Shown: positions 10,773 through 20,749, counted from the stretch's first letter. The stretch is 64,000 nt of DNA from Marinobacterium rhizophilum DSM 18822 (GCF_000378045.1 NZ_KB899112.1:1-64000); one strand, 5' to 3'. Notes: a model not told the origin generated them from the letters alone. Numbers and translations: made by a program.

Positions 10773-11594
10773 TCACAACTGCAGTACCAGACCCTCGCGG
10801 GCCACGACCGAGCCCGGTTTGAGTCGTTGCAGTTCGGAGTCCAGCCATTGAAGCTCGGCATCAGTACGCTCGGGCGCGTGGTGAAACACGACCAGGCGGC
10901 GGGCACCCGCGGATTCGCACAGCGCAAGGCCCGCTTCCCAGGTCGAATGCCCCCAGCCGCGGTGGGCGGGGTAGTCGCTGTTGTTGTAGGTGGCGTCGTA
11001 GATCACGATATCGGCGTCACGGATGAGGTCCACAATTGCCGCATCCAGCCCCTGCGTTGGGTGTTCGGTATCGGTGACATAGCAGATCGCGCGGCCGTCG
11101 AATTCGATGCGGTAGGCGGTGGCGCCGTCCGGATGGTTAAGTGCGCAGGTGAGTACGCGGACCGATGATGACAGGTTCAGGGTATCGCCGCTGGTGAAAT
11201 CCCGAAAGCTGAAGCGAGCCTTCAGGTGCTGCAGCGGTACCGGGAAGAAGGGCGGCTGCAAAAACTGCCGCAGGGCTGTTTCAACGCCGCTATTGCAGTT
11301 GCCGGCCCAGACGCGCAACTGGCTGCCGGGATCGTACGCCGGCGCAAAGAAGGGCAACCCCAGAATATGGTCGTAGTGCAGATGACTCAACAGCAGGTCG
11401 GCATCAATGCTGCCCTTTGCCTGCAAGTGCTGCCCGAAGTACTGCAGTCCGCTGCCGGCATCCAGAATCAGCAGCCGGTCACCTGCGCGTACCTCCACGC
11501 AGGAGGTATTGCCACCATAGTGCAGGGTGTCGTGCCCGGGGCAGGGAATGGAGCCGCGTACGCCCCAGAATCGAACATGGAAATTCCCTGCCAT
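10773..11594 (-). CDS. Metallo-beta-lactamase-fold metal-dependent hydrolase (phosphodiesterase-like)
   Basis: A 273-residue MBL-fold hydrolase. The N-terminus RFWGVRGSIPCPGHDTLHYG is typical of the COG1235/PhnP-RNaseZ-like branch. The metal site is visible as SHLHYDHILG, with further ligands in VTDTEH and the C-terminal VFHH. Proteins of this branch act on phosphodiester bonds; some hydrolyse cyclic nucleotides. It is followed after about 75 bp by a cyclic nucleotide-binding protein on the same strand. The enzyme class is certain, the substrate is not. Confidence 0.87.
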   Translation of the reverse strand: MAGNFHVRFWGVRGSIPCPGHDTLHYGGNTSCVEVRAGDRLLILDAGSGLQYFGQHLQAKGSIDADLLLSHLHYDHILGLPFFAPAYDPGSQLRVWAGNCNSGVETALRQFLQPPFFPVPLQHLKARFSFRDFTSGDTLNLSSSVRVLTCALNHPDGATAYRIEFDGRAICYVTDTEHPTQGLDAAIVDLIRDADIVIYDATYNNSDYPAHRGWGHSTWEAGLALCESAGARRLVVFHHAPERTDAELQWLDSELQRLKPGSVVAREGLVLQL

Positions 11595-11937
11595 CGTTGT
11601 CTCCCGTTAACTCCCCTGTGCCATTGATCGGGCAATCTAACAGGTTTCACTGCCTGTTAGGTGTCAGCTACCGGACCTGCGCTGCACGCACTTGAATGCG
11701 GATTCGCGGTCGCCGATCAATGTGGCGCACAACTGTGTGAAATCCCCTGGTTTTCAAAGCCCCGCCTGTCGCCGGGTTCAGAATGATGCGTTCTTGCAAC
11801 CGGGGTAACTGGTCGGCATTTGCATACCGTTTCAGTATGCAGTGTAGGACTTGCTGCGCCAAAGGGTGAGGTGACGGGCGCGGGTGGGATCATGAACACC
11901 GGGCCCGGGTGTGCGCATCATAAGCCTGCTGGGTATT
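11595..11937. other. Intergenic region, no gene seen
   Basis: 343 bp between the MBL-hydrolase start and the TetR stop, both on the minus strand. It contains one hairpin (CTAACAGG ... CCTGTTAG, 11637-11660). No open frame here has a ribosome site or family resemblance. The promoter of the MBL-hydrolase gene should lie at its left end. Confidence 0.5.
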
Positions 11938-12546
11938 TCAGGCGGCGTAGGCCCGCAGGAACATCTGCACGCAGTTTTCCAAATAACGCTGGTGTTCGCC
12001 GTCCGTGATCGGGTGGCCGGTATTGAGCTCCAGTCGCATCTGCAGCTCGCCCTGCACCATTTTGAGGAATTGCACGGCGGCGAAGCGGGCTTCGGGAATT
12101 CGCAACCGGCCCTGTTTGTCGAGCTTGCTCATCAGCTCGCTCAGCATGTCGGTCAGGTGCTTGGGACCGGCATCATAAAACAGCCGTGACAGCTCGGGGT
12201 AGGTTTCAGCCTCGGCCATGCAGGTGCGCAGCACCCGAACGGCCTCCCGGGACTGGATCATCGAGGTAAACTGGCTGGCGATCTCGAGCAGCTGCAGGTG
12301 CAGATCCTGCTGTGGTTCAAACAGCTCACCGGTCATGGCATGGGCAACGCACTTGCACCCCACGGCACCCACAAAGAGATCTTCCTTGTTGCCGAAGTGG
12401 CTGTAGACCGTCTGCTTCGAAACGCCGGCCTGGCGAGCGATCTGATCCATGCTGGTATTGGAAAACCCCTGCTCGGTAAACAGCGCTATTGCCGCATTGA
12501 GGATCTGTATGCGCTTCTCTTCACTTTTGGTTCTTGGTTTGATCAT
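11938..12546 (-). CDS. TetR-family repressor of the adjacent RND efflux genes
   Basis: A 202-residue TetR regulator. The N-terminal helix-turn-helix is clear (NTSMDQIARQAGVSKQTVYS). The C-terminal domain resembles the AcrR/TetR_C type. The ATG at 12546 is preferred to a TTG at 12558. It is divergent from an RND membrane-fusion/permease pair, and the 110-bp spacer carries two matching 15-bp palindromes, so autoregulation and repression of the pump are likely. Confidence 0.92.
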   Translation of the reverse strand: MIKPRTKSEEKRIQILNAAIALFTEQGFSNTSMDQIARQAGVSKQTVYSHFGNKEDLFVGAVGCKCVAHAMTGELFEPQQDLHLQLLEIASQFTSMIQSREAVRVLRTCMAEAETYPELSRLFYDAGPKHLTDMLSELMSKLDKQGRLRIPEARFAAVQFLKMVQGELQMRLELNTGHPITDGEHQRYLENCVQMFLRAYAA

Positions 12547-12563
12547 TGGGCACCACAAATCAT

Positions 12564-12578
12564 ACTGGACAGTCTAGT
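12564..12578. promoter_or_regulatory. TetR operator-like palindrome 1
   Basis: ACTGGACAGTCTAGT: a 7-1-7 palindrome with one mismatched pair, and 14 of 15 bases identical to the second site at 12611. It lies 18 bp in front of the TetR start codon. Confidence 0.65.
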
Positions 12579-12610
12579 TTAGTAAGCCTAGACTTTCCGC
12601 AGTAAACTGG

Positions 12611-12625
12611 ACTGGACAGTCCAGT
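12611..12625. promoter_or_regulatory. TetR operator-like palindrome 2
   Basis: ACTGGACAGTCCAGT: a perfect 7-1-7 palindrome, 31 bp upstream of the ATG at 12656. Two near-identical palindromes in one divergent spacer are typical of TetR autoregulation. Confidence 0.7.
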
Positions 12626-12655
12626 ATTGTAAATTGGCTTGTGGGCGAATGTTAC

Positions 12656-13822
12656 ATGAAAACCCGGTGGTTTGTTTTTTTTGCGGCGCCGCGGCGCCCG
12701 CAGCAAGGTGGCATGGTGCTGTGCCTGATATTGCTGGCCGCGGTGCTGGCGGGTTGCGGCGATTCTGACGCCAGGGTGGCGGAGCCTGCGTATTATCACG
12801 TTGCCCAGGGGCTGGTGTTGCAGCAGCAACCAGGGTACGAGGTGACGCGCAGCTTCATCGGCAGGGTCGAGGCGCGGCAGAGCGCCAGCATCGGCTTTGA
12901 ACAGAGTGGCAAAGTCGCCCGGCTGTTCGCCGATGAAGGCGAAACCGTGGCACAGGGAGCCGTGCTGGCACAGCAGGACACCGAACTGCTGCAGGTCGAG
13001 CGGCGGGAACTGCAGGCCCAGTTACAGCAGGCCCAGGCGGATCTCGCGCTGGTGCAGGCCAATCTCAAGCGACTGAATTCGCTCAATAAGCGCGGATTCA
13101 CCTCGGCGCAGAGCCTGGATGAACTGCAGGCACGGCAAAAAGGGCTGCAGGCCACCCGGGCGCGGGTGCAGGCATCGCTGGCCGCCAACCAGCTGCGTAT
13201 CGACAAGTCGACGCTGCTGGCGCCATACAGTGCCCAGATCAGCCACCGGCTGATTGACCAGGGTGAGGTGGTGGGTGCGGGTACGCCGGCCTTTACGCTG
13301 TTGCAAAGTGGCCCGGCCGAAGTGCGGGTCGGCGTGCCGGTGGACATGCTGGAACAGCTGAGCGCACAGCAGCACTTGAGTGTACGGGTGGACAGGCGGC
13401 AAATCGACGTACGTCTGCTGACCAAGGGCTTTAGTGTCGATGCAGTCACGCGCACGGTGCCGCTGCGGCTCGAACTGCCGGATGACGTTGCGCTGGTAAA
13501 CGGCCAGCTGGCCTACCTGTCGCTGCCGCAGACCTTTACGCAGCCAGGTTACTGGCTGCCCCTTAGCGCACTGACCGATGGTGTGCGCGGGCTCTGGAAT
13601 ATCTACAGTCTGCAGCCGCAGGACGATGCCGGACTCTACGAACTGCAAAGCCGGGATGTGCAGGTATTGCATGCCACCGCGACCCATGCCTTCGTGACGG
13701 GGGCCCTGAGTGACGGCGAGCAGGTACTGAGCACCGGCCTGCAGCGGCTTGTGCCCGGGCAGGTGGTCCGGCTGGCGACGGTCGGTGTTCCGTCTACCGC
13801 GCAAGTGGAACTTGAACCATGA
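12656..13822 (+). CDS. RND efflux periplasmic adaptor (membrane-fusion lipoprotein)
   Basis: Periplasmic adaptor that couples an RND pump to an outer-membrane channel. A lipobox (LLAAVLAGC) marks a lipoprotein signal. A barrel-sandwich segment, an alpha-helical hairpin rich in Gln/Leu heptads (about residues 115-190) and a beta-barrel domain follow. With the ATG at 12656 it has 388 residues and a long n-region; the in-frame ATG at 12713 has AAGGTGG directly upstream and gives a more usual short signal peptide, so the true start may be 12713. It overlaps the permease gene by four bases (ATGA). No outer-membrane factor is encoded nearby. Confidence 0.9.
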   Translation: MKTRWFVFFAAPRRPQQGGMVLCLILLAAVLAGCGDSDARVAEPAYYHVAQGLVLQQQPGYEVTRSFIGRVEARQSASIGFEQSGKVARLFADEGETVAQGAVLAQQDTELLQVERRELQAQLQQAQADLALVQANLKRLNSLNKRGFTSAQSLDELQARQKGLQATRARVQASLAANQLRIDKSTLLAPYSAQISHRLIDQGEVVGAGTPAFTLLQSGPAEVRVGVPVDMLEQLSAQQHLSVRVDRRQIDVRLLTKGFSVDAVTRTVPLRLELPDDVALVNGQLAYLSLPQTFTQPGYWLPLSALTDGVRGLWNIYSLQPQDDAGLYELQSRDVQVLHATATHAFVTGALSDGEQVLSTGLQRLVPGQVVRLATVGVPSTAQVELEP

Positions 13823-16800
13823 GGCGCCTGCTGCAGAACGGACGTCTGCTGACGCTGCTGGTCGCGGTGCTGATCGTGGCGGGCATCGGCGCACTGGCTA
13901 CGCTGCCCCGCACCGAAGACCCGCGCATCCTGAATCGCCAGGCGATCGTCATTACGCATTTGCCCGGTGCCAGTGCCGAGCGCGTCGAGGCCCTGGTGAG
14001 TGAAAAAATCGAAAGCGAACTGCGCACCCTGGCAGAGGTCAAGCACCTGACCTCAACCTCCAGACCCGGGATTTCGATGGTCAGGATCGAACTCAAGGAC
14101 AGCGTTACCGCCACGGCGCCGATCTGGTCACGTACGCGGGATCTGCTGGGTGATGTGTCATCCCGGTTACCCCCAGGTGCCAGCCAGCCCGAACTGGATG
14201 ATGATCACGGCTATGCCTTCACCGGCCTGATTGCGCTGAAGTGGCATGCCCGGACGACACCGGACCTGGCCATTCTGGGCCGTTATGGCAAGTCGTTGCG
14301 TGATCGCATGCGCGCCTTGCCGGGTACCGATTTTGTCGAGCTGTTCGGCGCACAGGAGGAAGAGATCCTGGTGCAGATCGACCCGCACCTGGCCAGCAGC
14401 CTGCACCTTACGCCCAGCCAGATTGCCCAGCGCATCGAGGGGGCCGATGCCAAGGTGTCGGCCGGGCAGCTCAACAACGCGCGCAACCAGATGCAGGTGG
14501 AGCTCGGCGGCGCGCTCGATTCCCTGGACCGTATTCGCCAGATCCCGCTGGCCAGTGATGACAATGGTTACCTGCTGCGCCTGGGCGATCTGGCCGAGGT
14601 GAGTCGCAGTCTGCAATGGCCGGAACAGGAGCTGGCGATCATCGACGGTGACGCTGCCATCGTGGTGGCGGTGCGCATGTTGCCGGATCTGCGTATCGAC
14701 CGCTGGAGCGCGGCCATGCAGGCAGAGCTGGCCCGGTTTGAACAGCTGCTGCCGGGCAACATTGAGGCCGACATCCTGTTCGATCAGAACCACTATACCG
14801 AGCATCGCCTGGGCGAGCTGGTGAACAACATCCTGCTGGGTTTCAGCCTCATCGCGCTGGTGCTGCTGGTGACGCTGGGCTGGCGGTCGGCGCTGATCGT
14901 GACGCTCTCGCTGCCGCTCACCGTGCTCTTCACTCTCACGGTGATGAAATACTATGGCCTGCCGATTCACCAGATGTCTGTCACCGGCCTGGTGGTGGCA
15001 CTGGGTATCATGGTGGACAACGCCATCGTGATGGCCGATACCATCGCCAAGCGCCGCCGCCAGGGCTTGAAGGCCGTCGATGCGGTCGTCCGTTCGCTAC
15101 GCCACCTCTGGCTGCCTCTGCTCGGGTCGACCCTGACCACCATTCTGGCGTTCATGCCCATCGTGCTGATGCCGGGGCCGGCGGGGGAGTTTGTCGGCGG
15201 CATCGCCCTGAGCGTGATCTTTGCGCTTATGGGCTCCTATCTGATTTCCCACAGCGTGGTGGCAGTTCTGGCCGGGCGTTTTCTGCGTAGCGATGAGGCG
15301 GGGCAGTCGCGCTGGTATCAGCAGGGCGTGCAGCTCAAGCGGCCGGCGCAGCTGTTCCGGCGCTCGCTTGAAACCGTGCTGCGTTACCCAAGGCGTGCTA
15401 TCGCGCTGCTGTTTCTGATTCCGCTCACCGGTTTTATCAGCGCGGGCCAGTTGAAGGAGCAGTTCTTTCCGCCATCCGACCGCAACATGTTCCAGATCGA
15501 GATGTACCTGCCGGCCCAGACCAGCCTCGTCGAAACGCGCCGCGTCAGTGCCCGGGTAACCGCGCTGCTGCAGGATACGCCGGGCATTGATTCGGTGCAG
15601 TGGTTTCTGGGCAAGAGTGCGCCGGCCTTCTACTACAACATGCTCGCCGGCCAGCAGGGGTGGCCGAACTTCGGCCAGGCCATGGTCAGAACCCGGGACT
15701 TTCGTCTCGCCAACCGGCTGATTCCACAGCTGCAGCGCCAGCTCGATGATTTGCTGCCCCAGGCGCAGATCCTGGTGCGTACGCTGGAGCAGGGGCCACC
15801 GTTCAATGCACCCATCGAGCTGCGCCTGTACGGGCCGAACCTGGATACATTGCAGACCCTCGGGCAGCAGGCGCGCCAGGTGCTGTCCCGCACCCATGAT
15901 GTGATACATAGTCGCGCGACCCTGCAGCCGGGCGCGCCCAAGGTGCAGGTGCGGGTCGATGAGGAGGCGGGCCAGATCAGTGGATTCACGCTGCAGGGCC
16001 TGGCAGGAGAACTGCAAAGTACCCTCAGCGGTGTGACCGGCGGTAGCATTCTGGAAAGTACCGAGTCGGTGCCGGTGCGGGTGCGGGTGGGTAATGAAGA
16101 GCGCCGTGAGCTGCGGGACCTGGCCAACCTGAGCCTGACATCACCCCGGGCCGGCGACAATATACCGTTATCTGCGTTGGCGACGCTGGAGCTGCAGCCC
16201 AGCCGCGGCGCCATTCCTCGCCGCGATGGTCAGCGCGTCAACGTGGTGGAAGGTTACCTGCGTGCCGGCGTGCTGGCATCGGTGGCGCTGACGGAGTTTC
16301 GCCAGAATCTGGCCGCGGCGGGGTTCCACCTGCCGGCGGGCTATCGCATGGAATTTGGCGGTGAATCGGCCGGGCGCAACGATGCGGTAGGCAACCTGAT
16401 GGCCAGTCTCGGCGTGATCGTTACCCTGCTGATCACCGTGGTGGTGCTGTCGTTCAATTCCTTTCGTATCAGCACGCTGATCTTCCTGTCGGCGCTGCAG
16501 TCGGCGGGCCTGGGATTGCTCAGTGTCTATCTGTTTGCCTATCCGTTTGGCTTCACCGTGATTATCGGCCTGTTGGGCCTGATGGGGCTGGCCATCAACG
16601 CCGCCATTGTGATACTGGCCGAGCTCAAGGCCGATCCACGGGCGGTGCGGGGCGATGCAGCGGCCATCGTGCAGGCGGTGCAAAGTTGCAGTCGCCATAT
16701 TGGCTCCACCACCATTACCACCGTGGGGGGCTTTTTACCCCTGATCCTGGCGGGTGGCGGATTCTGGCCGCCGTTTGCCGTGGCCATCGCGGGCGGCACG

Positions 16801-16938
16801 GTGCTGACCACGCTGCTGTCGTTTTATTTCGTGCCCGCGGCATTCATGTTGATGGGACGGCGCAAGGCATTTGACGTTGCCGGTGGCGAGCCACAGCAGG
16901 GCCCGGTTGACGGGCGCACACTGCATTCGCCGGCGTAG
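13819..16938 (+). CDS. RND (AcrB/MexB-type) multidrug efflux permease
   Basis: A 1,039-residue inner-membrane proton-drug antiporter, full length for the HAE1 family. The transmembrane helix 4 region reads VTGLVVALGIMVDNAIVMAD, with the two-Asp proton relay. Two large periplasmic loops and the duplicated six-helix half are present; the second half includes LLGLMGLAINAAIVILAE. It is translationally coupled to the adaptor gene. The C-terminus is short, so the pump probably uses a general TolC-like channel encoded elsewhere. Confidence 0.95.
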   Translation: MRRLLQNGRLLTLLVAVLIVAGIGALATLPRTEDPRILNRQAIVITHLPGASAERVEALVSEKIESELRTLAEVKHLTSTSRPGISMVRIELKDSVTATAPIWSRTRDLLGDVSSRLPPGASQPELDDDHGYAFTGLIALKWHARTTPDLAILGRYGKSLRDRMRALPGTDFVELFGAQEEEILVQIDPHLASSLHLTPSQIAQRIEGADAKVSAGQLNNARNQMQVELGGALDSLDRIRQIPLASDDNGYLLRLGDLAEVSRSLQWPEQELAIIDGDAAIVVAVRMLPDLRIDRWSAAMQAELARFEQLLPGNIEADILFDQNHYTEHRLGELVNNILLGFSLIALVLLVTLGWRSALIVTLSLPLTVLFTLTVMKYYGLPIHQMSVTGLVVALGIMVDNAIVMADTIAKRRRQGLKAVDAVVRSLRHLWLPLLGSTLTTILAFMPIVLMPGPAGEFVGGIALSVIFALMGSYLISHSVVAVLAGRFLRSDEAGQSRWYQQGVQLKRPAQLFRRSLETVLRYPRRAIALLFLIPLTGFISAGQLKEQFFPPSDRNMFQIEMYLPAQTSLVETRRVSARVTALLQDTPGIDSVQWFLGKSAPAFYYNMLAGQQGWPNFGQAMVRTRDFRLANRLIPQLQRQLDDLLPQAQILVRTLEQGPPFNAPIELRLYGPNLDTLQTLGQQARQVLSRTHDVIHSRATLQPGAPKVQVRVDEEAGQISGFTLQGLAGELQSTLSGVTGGSILESTESVPVRVRVGNEERRELRDLANLSLTSPRAGDNIPLSALATLELQPSRGAIPRRDGQRVNVVEGYLRAGVLASVALTEFRQNLAAAGFHLPAGYRMEFGGESAGRNDAVGNLMASLGVIVTLLITVVVLSFNSFRISTLIFLSALQSAGLGLLSVYLFAYPFGFTVIIGLLGLMGLAINAAIVILAELKADPRAVRGDAAAIVQAVQSCSRHIGSTTITTVGGFLPLILAGGGFWPPFAVAIAGGTVLTTLLSFYFVPAAFMLMGRRKAFDVAGGEPQQGPVDGRTLHSPA

Positions 16939-17048
16939 ACGGGGCCGTGACAGGCAGGTCGGCGGGGCGTTTGCTCAGCCGGCCGTGATGCCATATAACA
17001 GGCGCCGTGTGTGATTGATCCAATGCCATGGGTGTCGAATGGGATTCG

Positions 17049-17345
17049 TTATTTCAGCTCGACAACAACCTCGCCTGAAACCGGGTCGGTTACGCCCAGG
17101 TCGCCACCCAAGTCTTCCAGTGTGTCCCGCAATCGGTCCAGGATTTTGACCATGTCGTCGCGTGCTGCGGCGATCGTGTCCATGCTGTCCCACTCGCCCA
17201 CAAAACAAAAACTGAGTTCACCCGTTTTCACCAGTGCTGCGCGGCGCAAGCCCGGGAAATCAGCCTTTGCCTTGCGGTGCTCCTCGATAAATTTTTCTTC
17301 GCAACCTGGTTTCACCCGGAGTCGAACAACATTGAAAGCAGTCAT
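17049..17345 (-). CDS. Small antibiotic-biosynthesis-monooxygenase (ABM) fold protein
   Basis: A 98-residue protein with the ferredoxin-like pattern of ABM/quinol-monooxygenase dimers (FNVVRLRVKPGCEEKFIEEH at the N-terminus, then a helix and FCFVGEWDSMDTI). Members are small oxygenases or heme/quinone-binding proteins. The ATG at 17345 is chosen; six further residues are possible upstream. It is convergent with the RND permease and not clearly part of an operon. Function is unassigned. Confidence 0.7.
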   Translation of the reverse strand: MTAFNVVRLRVKPGCEEKFIEEHRKAKADFPGLRRAALVKTGELSFCFVGEWDSMDTIAAARDDMVKILDRLRDTLEDLGGDLGVTDPVSGEVVVELK

Positions 17346-18300
17346 AATAGGTCCTGTTCGCAAGTTTTAAGTATGTAATGAACGTTGCTTACCTCAGGCC
17401 CGCGCGGGGATAAGGGTTTCATGACCGTCAATCACTGACGTGCCAGCATCTGCTGCTGTGCGTCGTGTCCACTCCTTGGCGTTTCAAGCGTGGACCCGTT
17501 TGAAGGGATTCGCCAGTGCAAGACGATGGCTGCCAGGGAAAGCTTCACGCCGTGAGCCCTGATGTTGCTTCCCGTTCGCGGACAGGGCCTGCCTCTCTGT
17601 GCCCGGTGGCGCTTGGCTTCATGCCTTTGCGGGAGTGGTTGCGCCCGTGAGCGCATTGGGCCGGCTGTTTGCGTCCGCTTTGACACTGGGTTTTGACACG
17701 GGGTGTGGTGCCGGTACTCTATGCGTGACTTGAGCGGGTAGACGTTAGATCCTTAGACATAATGAACTGACCTGACCGAAAAATGGCAAGGGACCTATTA
17801 CTAACCTGGCGGACAAACAGGTTCCCTGCCTATTTGTCCGTCACCCCACATGCGCTTTAGCCCAAAAGAGTGTGTATTGGTCAGCAAATACCGGGACAAG
17901 ACTGCTCACCCAGGGTGACCTGCTACCTGAAACCTGTCTGCACAACGGCCATTGCGGGCTGGTTCATGCCAGTACCGCTGCCGGAGTGGCCCACGTCCCG
18001 AGTGCTTGAAAGGCGGATCAGAAATGATGCTCGCCAGGCCCCGGCCGATAATGTGACTAAACTACTGCTGCACCGGGGTTATATTGCCGGGGGTGGCCAG
18101 ATTGTTGCGGCTCCCCCGGTACCCGATCCCACGCGGCATATTCGCCACCTTGAGAAGAACCGCATCGCGCCGCAGGCCGCGCGCGGCGATTCTTATCTTG
18201 CAGGAGCACTATGGGTGACCATACTGCCTGTACGTAACGGGAAAACGGGAAAATCCTCTTTGTCAGCCACAGGTGAATAGCCAAAAGAAGAGAGTACTGA
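17346..18300. other. 955-bp gene-poor leader region of the hyp operon
   Basis: No convincing gene. The longest plus-strand frame (17870-18280) has no ribosome site and no recognisable family. The region contains a stem-loop at 17810-17840 and should hold the promoter of the hyp operon. I could not find a clear sigma-54 or sigma-70 promoter. Confidence 0.5.
17810..17840. promoter_or_regulatory. Inverted repeat upstream of hypF
   Basis: CGGACAAA (17810-17817) pairs with TTTGTCCG (17833-17840) around a 15-base loop that itself can pair partly. It could be an operator or an RNA hairpin; it lies about 460 bp before hypF. Confidence 0.4.
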
Positions 18301-20718
18301 ATGGAACAGGTCGGGATGTCAAAAGGGCTGCTGGTGCGTGTCCGCGGCACGGTACAGGGGGTGGGGTTTCGTCCCGCTGTCTGGAAACTGGCACATGATT
18401 GCGATCTGGTCGGGGATGTTTGCAACGACGCCGAAGGCGTATTGATCCGCATTCAGGGGACATTCGGTGCTGTGCAGCACTTTATCCATCGGTTGCAATC
18501 GGAAGCGCCTCCGCTTGCCAGCATAGAATCCGTTGAAACAACGGACCTGGCAGTACCCCTGGCCAGCAGCGACTTTTCCATTGTGGCATCCCGGCACGGG
18601 CGTAACGATATTCGTATATCGGCTGATGCAGCCACCTGTTCCGACTGCCGGGCGGAAATCAGTGATCCTCGGCAGCGGCGCTATCTCTACCCCTTCACCA
18701 ATTGCACCCATTGTGGCCCAAGGCTCTCTATTGTGACCGGGGTGCCCTATGACCGCTCGGCAACCACGATGCAGCATTTCCCGATGTGCGATACCTGTCG
18801 GGAGGAATATCAGAACCCGGCGGACCGTCGCTTTCATGCCCAGCCGATCGCCTGTCATCAATGTGGCCCCCAGATCTGGCTGGAAGACAACGTGGGTGAA
18901 AACCTGCAGGCAGGGGATAGCGCCGAGACCCTGCAGCTGGCGGCTTCTCTTTTAAAGATGGGCAAGATCCTGGCAGTACGCGGTTTGGGCGGCTTTCACC
19001 TGGCGGTGGATGCGAATAACGAGCAGGCTGTGCGTCGTCTGCGCAATCGCAAGCATCGCTACTCCAAACCCCTGGCCCTGATGACAGACAAAATAGAGAA
19101 GATCGAACGCTACTGCCGTCTGCACGCTTTGGAAAAGGCACAGTTGCTCAGCCCGCAAGCCCCCATCGTACTGCTGGAAACACGGCTGGATGCAGATGCA
19201 CTGCGTGTTTCGCCGTCTGTCGCGCCTGGCTCCCCGGTGCTGGGATTCATGCTTGCCTATAGCCCGTTGCATATTTTGCTCTGCCAGCACTTTAGCGGTC
19301 CTCTGGTCATGACCAGTGGGAACTTCTCGGAACAACCCCAGGTGGTGGGGTTGGAGACTGCGCGCTCGGGGTTGAGCCAGATTGCCGATGTCTTGCTGAT
19401 GCATGATCGTGATATTGCCAATCGGGTAGACGATTCGGTGGTGCGGTTGATTGGCGGGCAAATACGCCTGTTGCGCCGTGCCCGGGGGTACGCGCCCCAA
19501 GCGATCGCCTTGCCCAGGGGATTTGAAAGTGCCAGCGACATCTTGGCCTATGGCGGTGAGCTGAAATCCACTTTTTGCCTGGTAAAAGAGGGCGCTGCGA
19601 TTCTTTCCCAGCACCAGGGCGACCTGGAGGATCCGGCCACCTTTGATGATTTTGAACATAACCTGGCGCTCTATCTTTCTCAGTACGAACAGCATCCTGA
19701 ACAGCTGGCGTGTGACCTGCACCCGGAATACCTGTCCGCCAAGCTGGCGGCGGAAACCGCGGCGCGGCACCGGTTGTCGCTGACAAGAATCCAGCACCAT
19801 CACGCGCACGTGGCCAGTTGCCTGGCGGACAATCAGTGGCCCCTGCAGCCTGCTGACAGTAGCGAAAAAGTGCTGGGGATTGCCCTCGACGGGCTGGGTT
19901 ACGGGGCGGACGATACGCTGTGGGGCGCAGAATTCCTGCTGGCCGACTACCGTTCCAGTCAGCGACTGGCCAGCTTTGACGCCATCGCCATGCCCGGTGG
20001 TGCCATGGCCATCAAGGAGCCCTGGCGCAACACTTTCGCCAGCATTGTGGAGTACCTCGGCTGGGAACATTTCTGCCAGCGGTATTCCGGATTGGAGCTA
20101 TGCCGTTATCTGCGGGCGAAACCGGTTGAGTTGCTGCAAAAAATGCTTGGCAGCGGCATCGGCGCACCCAGGGCAAGTTCCTGTGGAAGACTGTTTGACG
20201 CCGTTGCGGCGGCACTCGGGCTGGCGAGAGAGCGGGCGTACTACGAAGGCGAAGGCGCAATCGCGCTGGAGATGCTGGTGGATCGACAGGCGTTTGAGCA
20301 GAGGCTGCAGCAGCACCGCCCTGACGCACAGCCAGCCTATGCGTTCGCCCTGACGCAGGAGGGCGCACTGCGGCGGATTTCGGCCGGCCCCATGTGGCTG
20401 GCATTGCTGGAGGATTTGCACCAGCAGATAGCGTTGCCAGAGATCGCGTTACGTTTCCATTTGGGTCTGGCACGCGCAATCGCCGATATGGTGGAACAGC
20501 TGTCCCTAAATTATTCGTTTCGTCAGGTTGTTCTTTGCGGTGGCTGCGCGCAAAACCGCCTGTTGGCGCAAGCCGTGCAATACCTGCTGCAGGCGGCTGG
20601 CTTTCCTCTGTTGATGCAGAGCCGCGTGCCCGCCAATGACGGCGGTTTATCGCTCGGACAGGCCGCGATTACGGCTGCCAGGCAAATAGATTCAAGGCAG
20701 AATTCTGCGGTTGGATGA
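18301..20718 (+). CDS. hypF: Carbamoyltransferase HypF
   Basis: Makes the cyanide ligands of [NiFe]-hydrogenase: uses carbamoyl phosphate and ATP to carbamoylate the C-terminal cysteine of HypE. All domains are present in order: acylphosphatase-like (VRGTVQGVGFRPAVWKLA), two zinc fingers (Cys113/116/135/138 and Cys163/166/185/188), a YrdC-like ATP domain, and a Kae1-like carbamoyltransferase domain (QHHHAHVASC; GGCAQNRLLAQAV). It has 805 residues. The ATG at 18301 follows AAGAGAG; an in-frame ATG at 18316 is also possible. It opens an operon with hypC, a SIS-domain gene, hypD and hypE. Confidence 0.96.
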   Translation: MEQVGMSKGLLVRVRGTVQGVGFRPAVWKLAHDCDLVGDVCNDAEGVLIRIQGTFGAVQHFIHRLQSEAPPLASIESVETTDLAVPLASSDFSIVASRHGRNDIRISADAATCSDCRAEISDPRQRRYLYPFTNCTHCGPRLSIVTGVPYDRSATTMQHFPMCDTCREEYQNPADRRFHAQPIACHQCGPQIWLEDNVGENLQAGDSAETLQLAASLLKMGKILAVRGLGGFHLAVDANNEQAVRRLRNRKHRYSKPLALMTDKIEKIERYCRLHALEKAQLLSPQAPIVLLETRLDADALRVSPSVAPGSPVLGFMLAYSPLHILLCQHFSGPLVMTSGNFSEQPQVVGLETARSGLSQIADVLLMHDRDIANRVDDSVVRLIGGQIRLLRRARGYAPQAIALPRGFESASDILAYGGELKSTFCLVKEGAAILSQHQGDLEDPATFDDFEHNLALYLSQYEQHPEQLACDLHPEYLSAKLAAETAARHRLSLTRIQHHHAHVASCLADNQWPLQPADSSEKVLGIALDGLGYGADDTLWGAEFLLADYRSSQRLASFDAIAMPGGAMAIKEPWRNTFASIVEYLGWEHFCQRYSGLELCRYLRAKPVELLQKMLGSGIGAPRASSCGRLFDAVAAALGLARERAYYEGEGAIALEMLVDRQAFEQRLQQHRPDAQPAYAFALTQEGALRRISAGPMWLALLEDLHQQIALPEIALRFHLGLARAIADMVEQLSLNYSFRQVVLCGGCAQNRLLAQAVQYLLQAAGFPLLMQSRVPANDGGLSLGQAAITAARQIDSRQNSAVG

Positions 20719-20749
20719 CCCGGTGTCTTACACAAAAAAGGAGTCACCT

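Noticed and set aside
17870-18280. 136-codon plus-strand frame before hypF
   Set aside because: No ribosome site and no recognisable pattern; Cys/Pro/Arg composition looks random.
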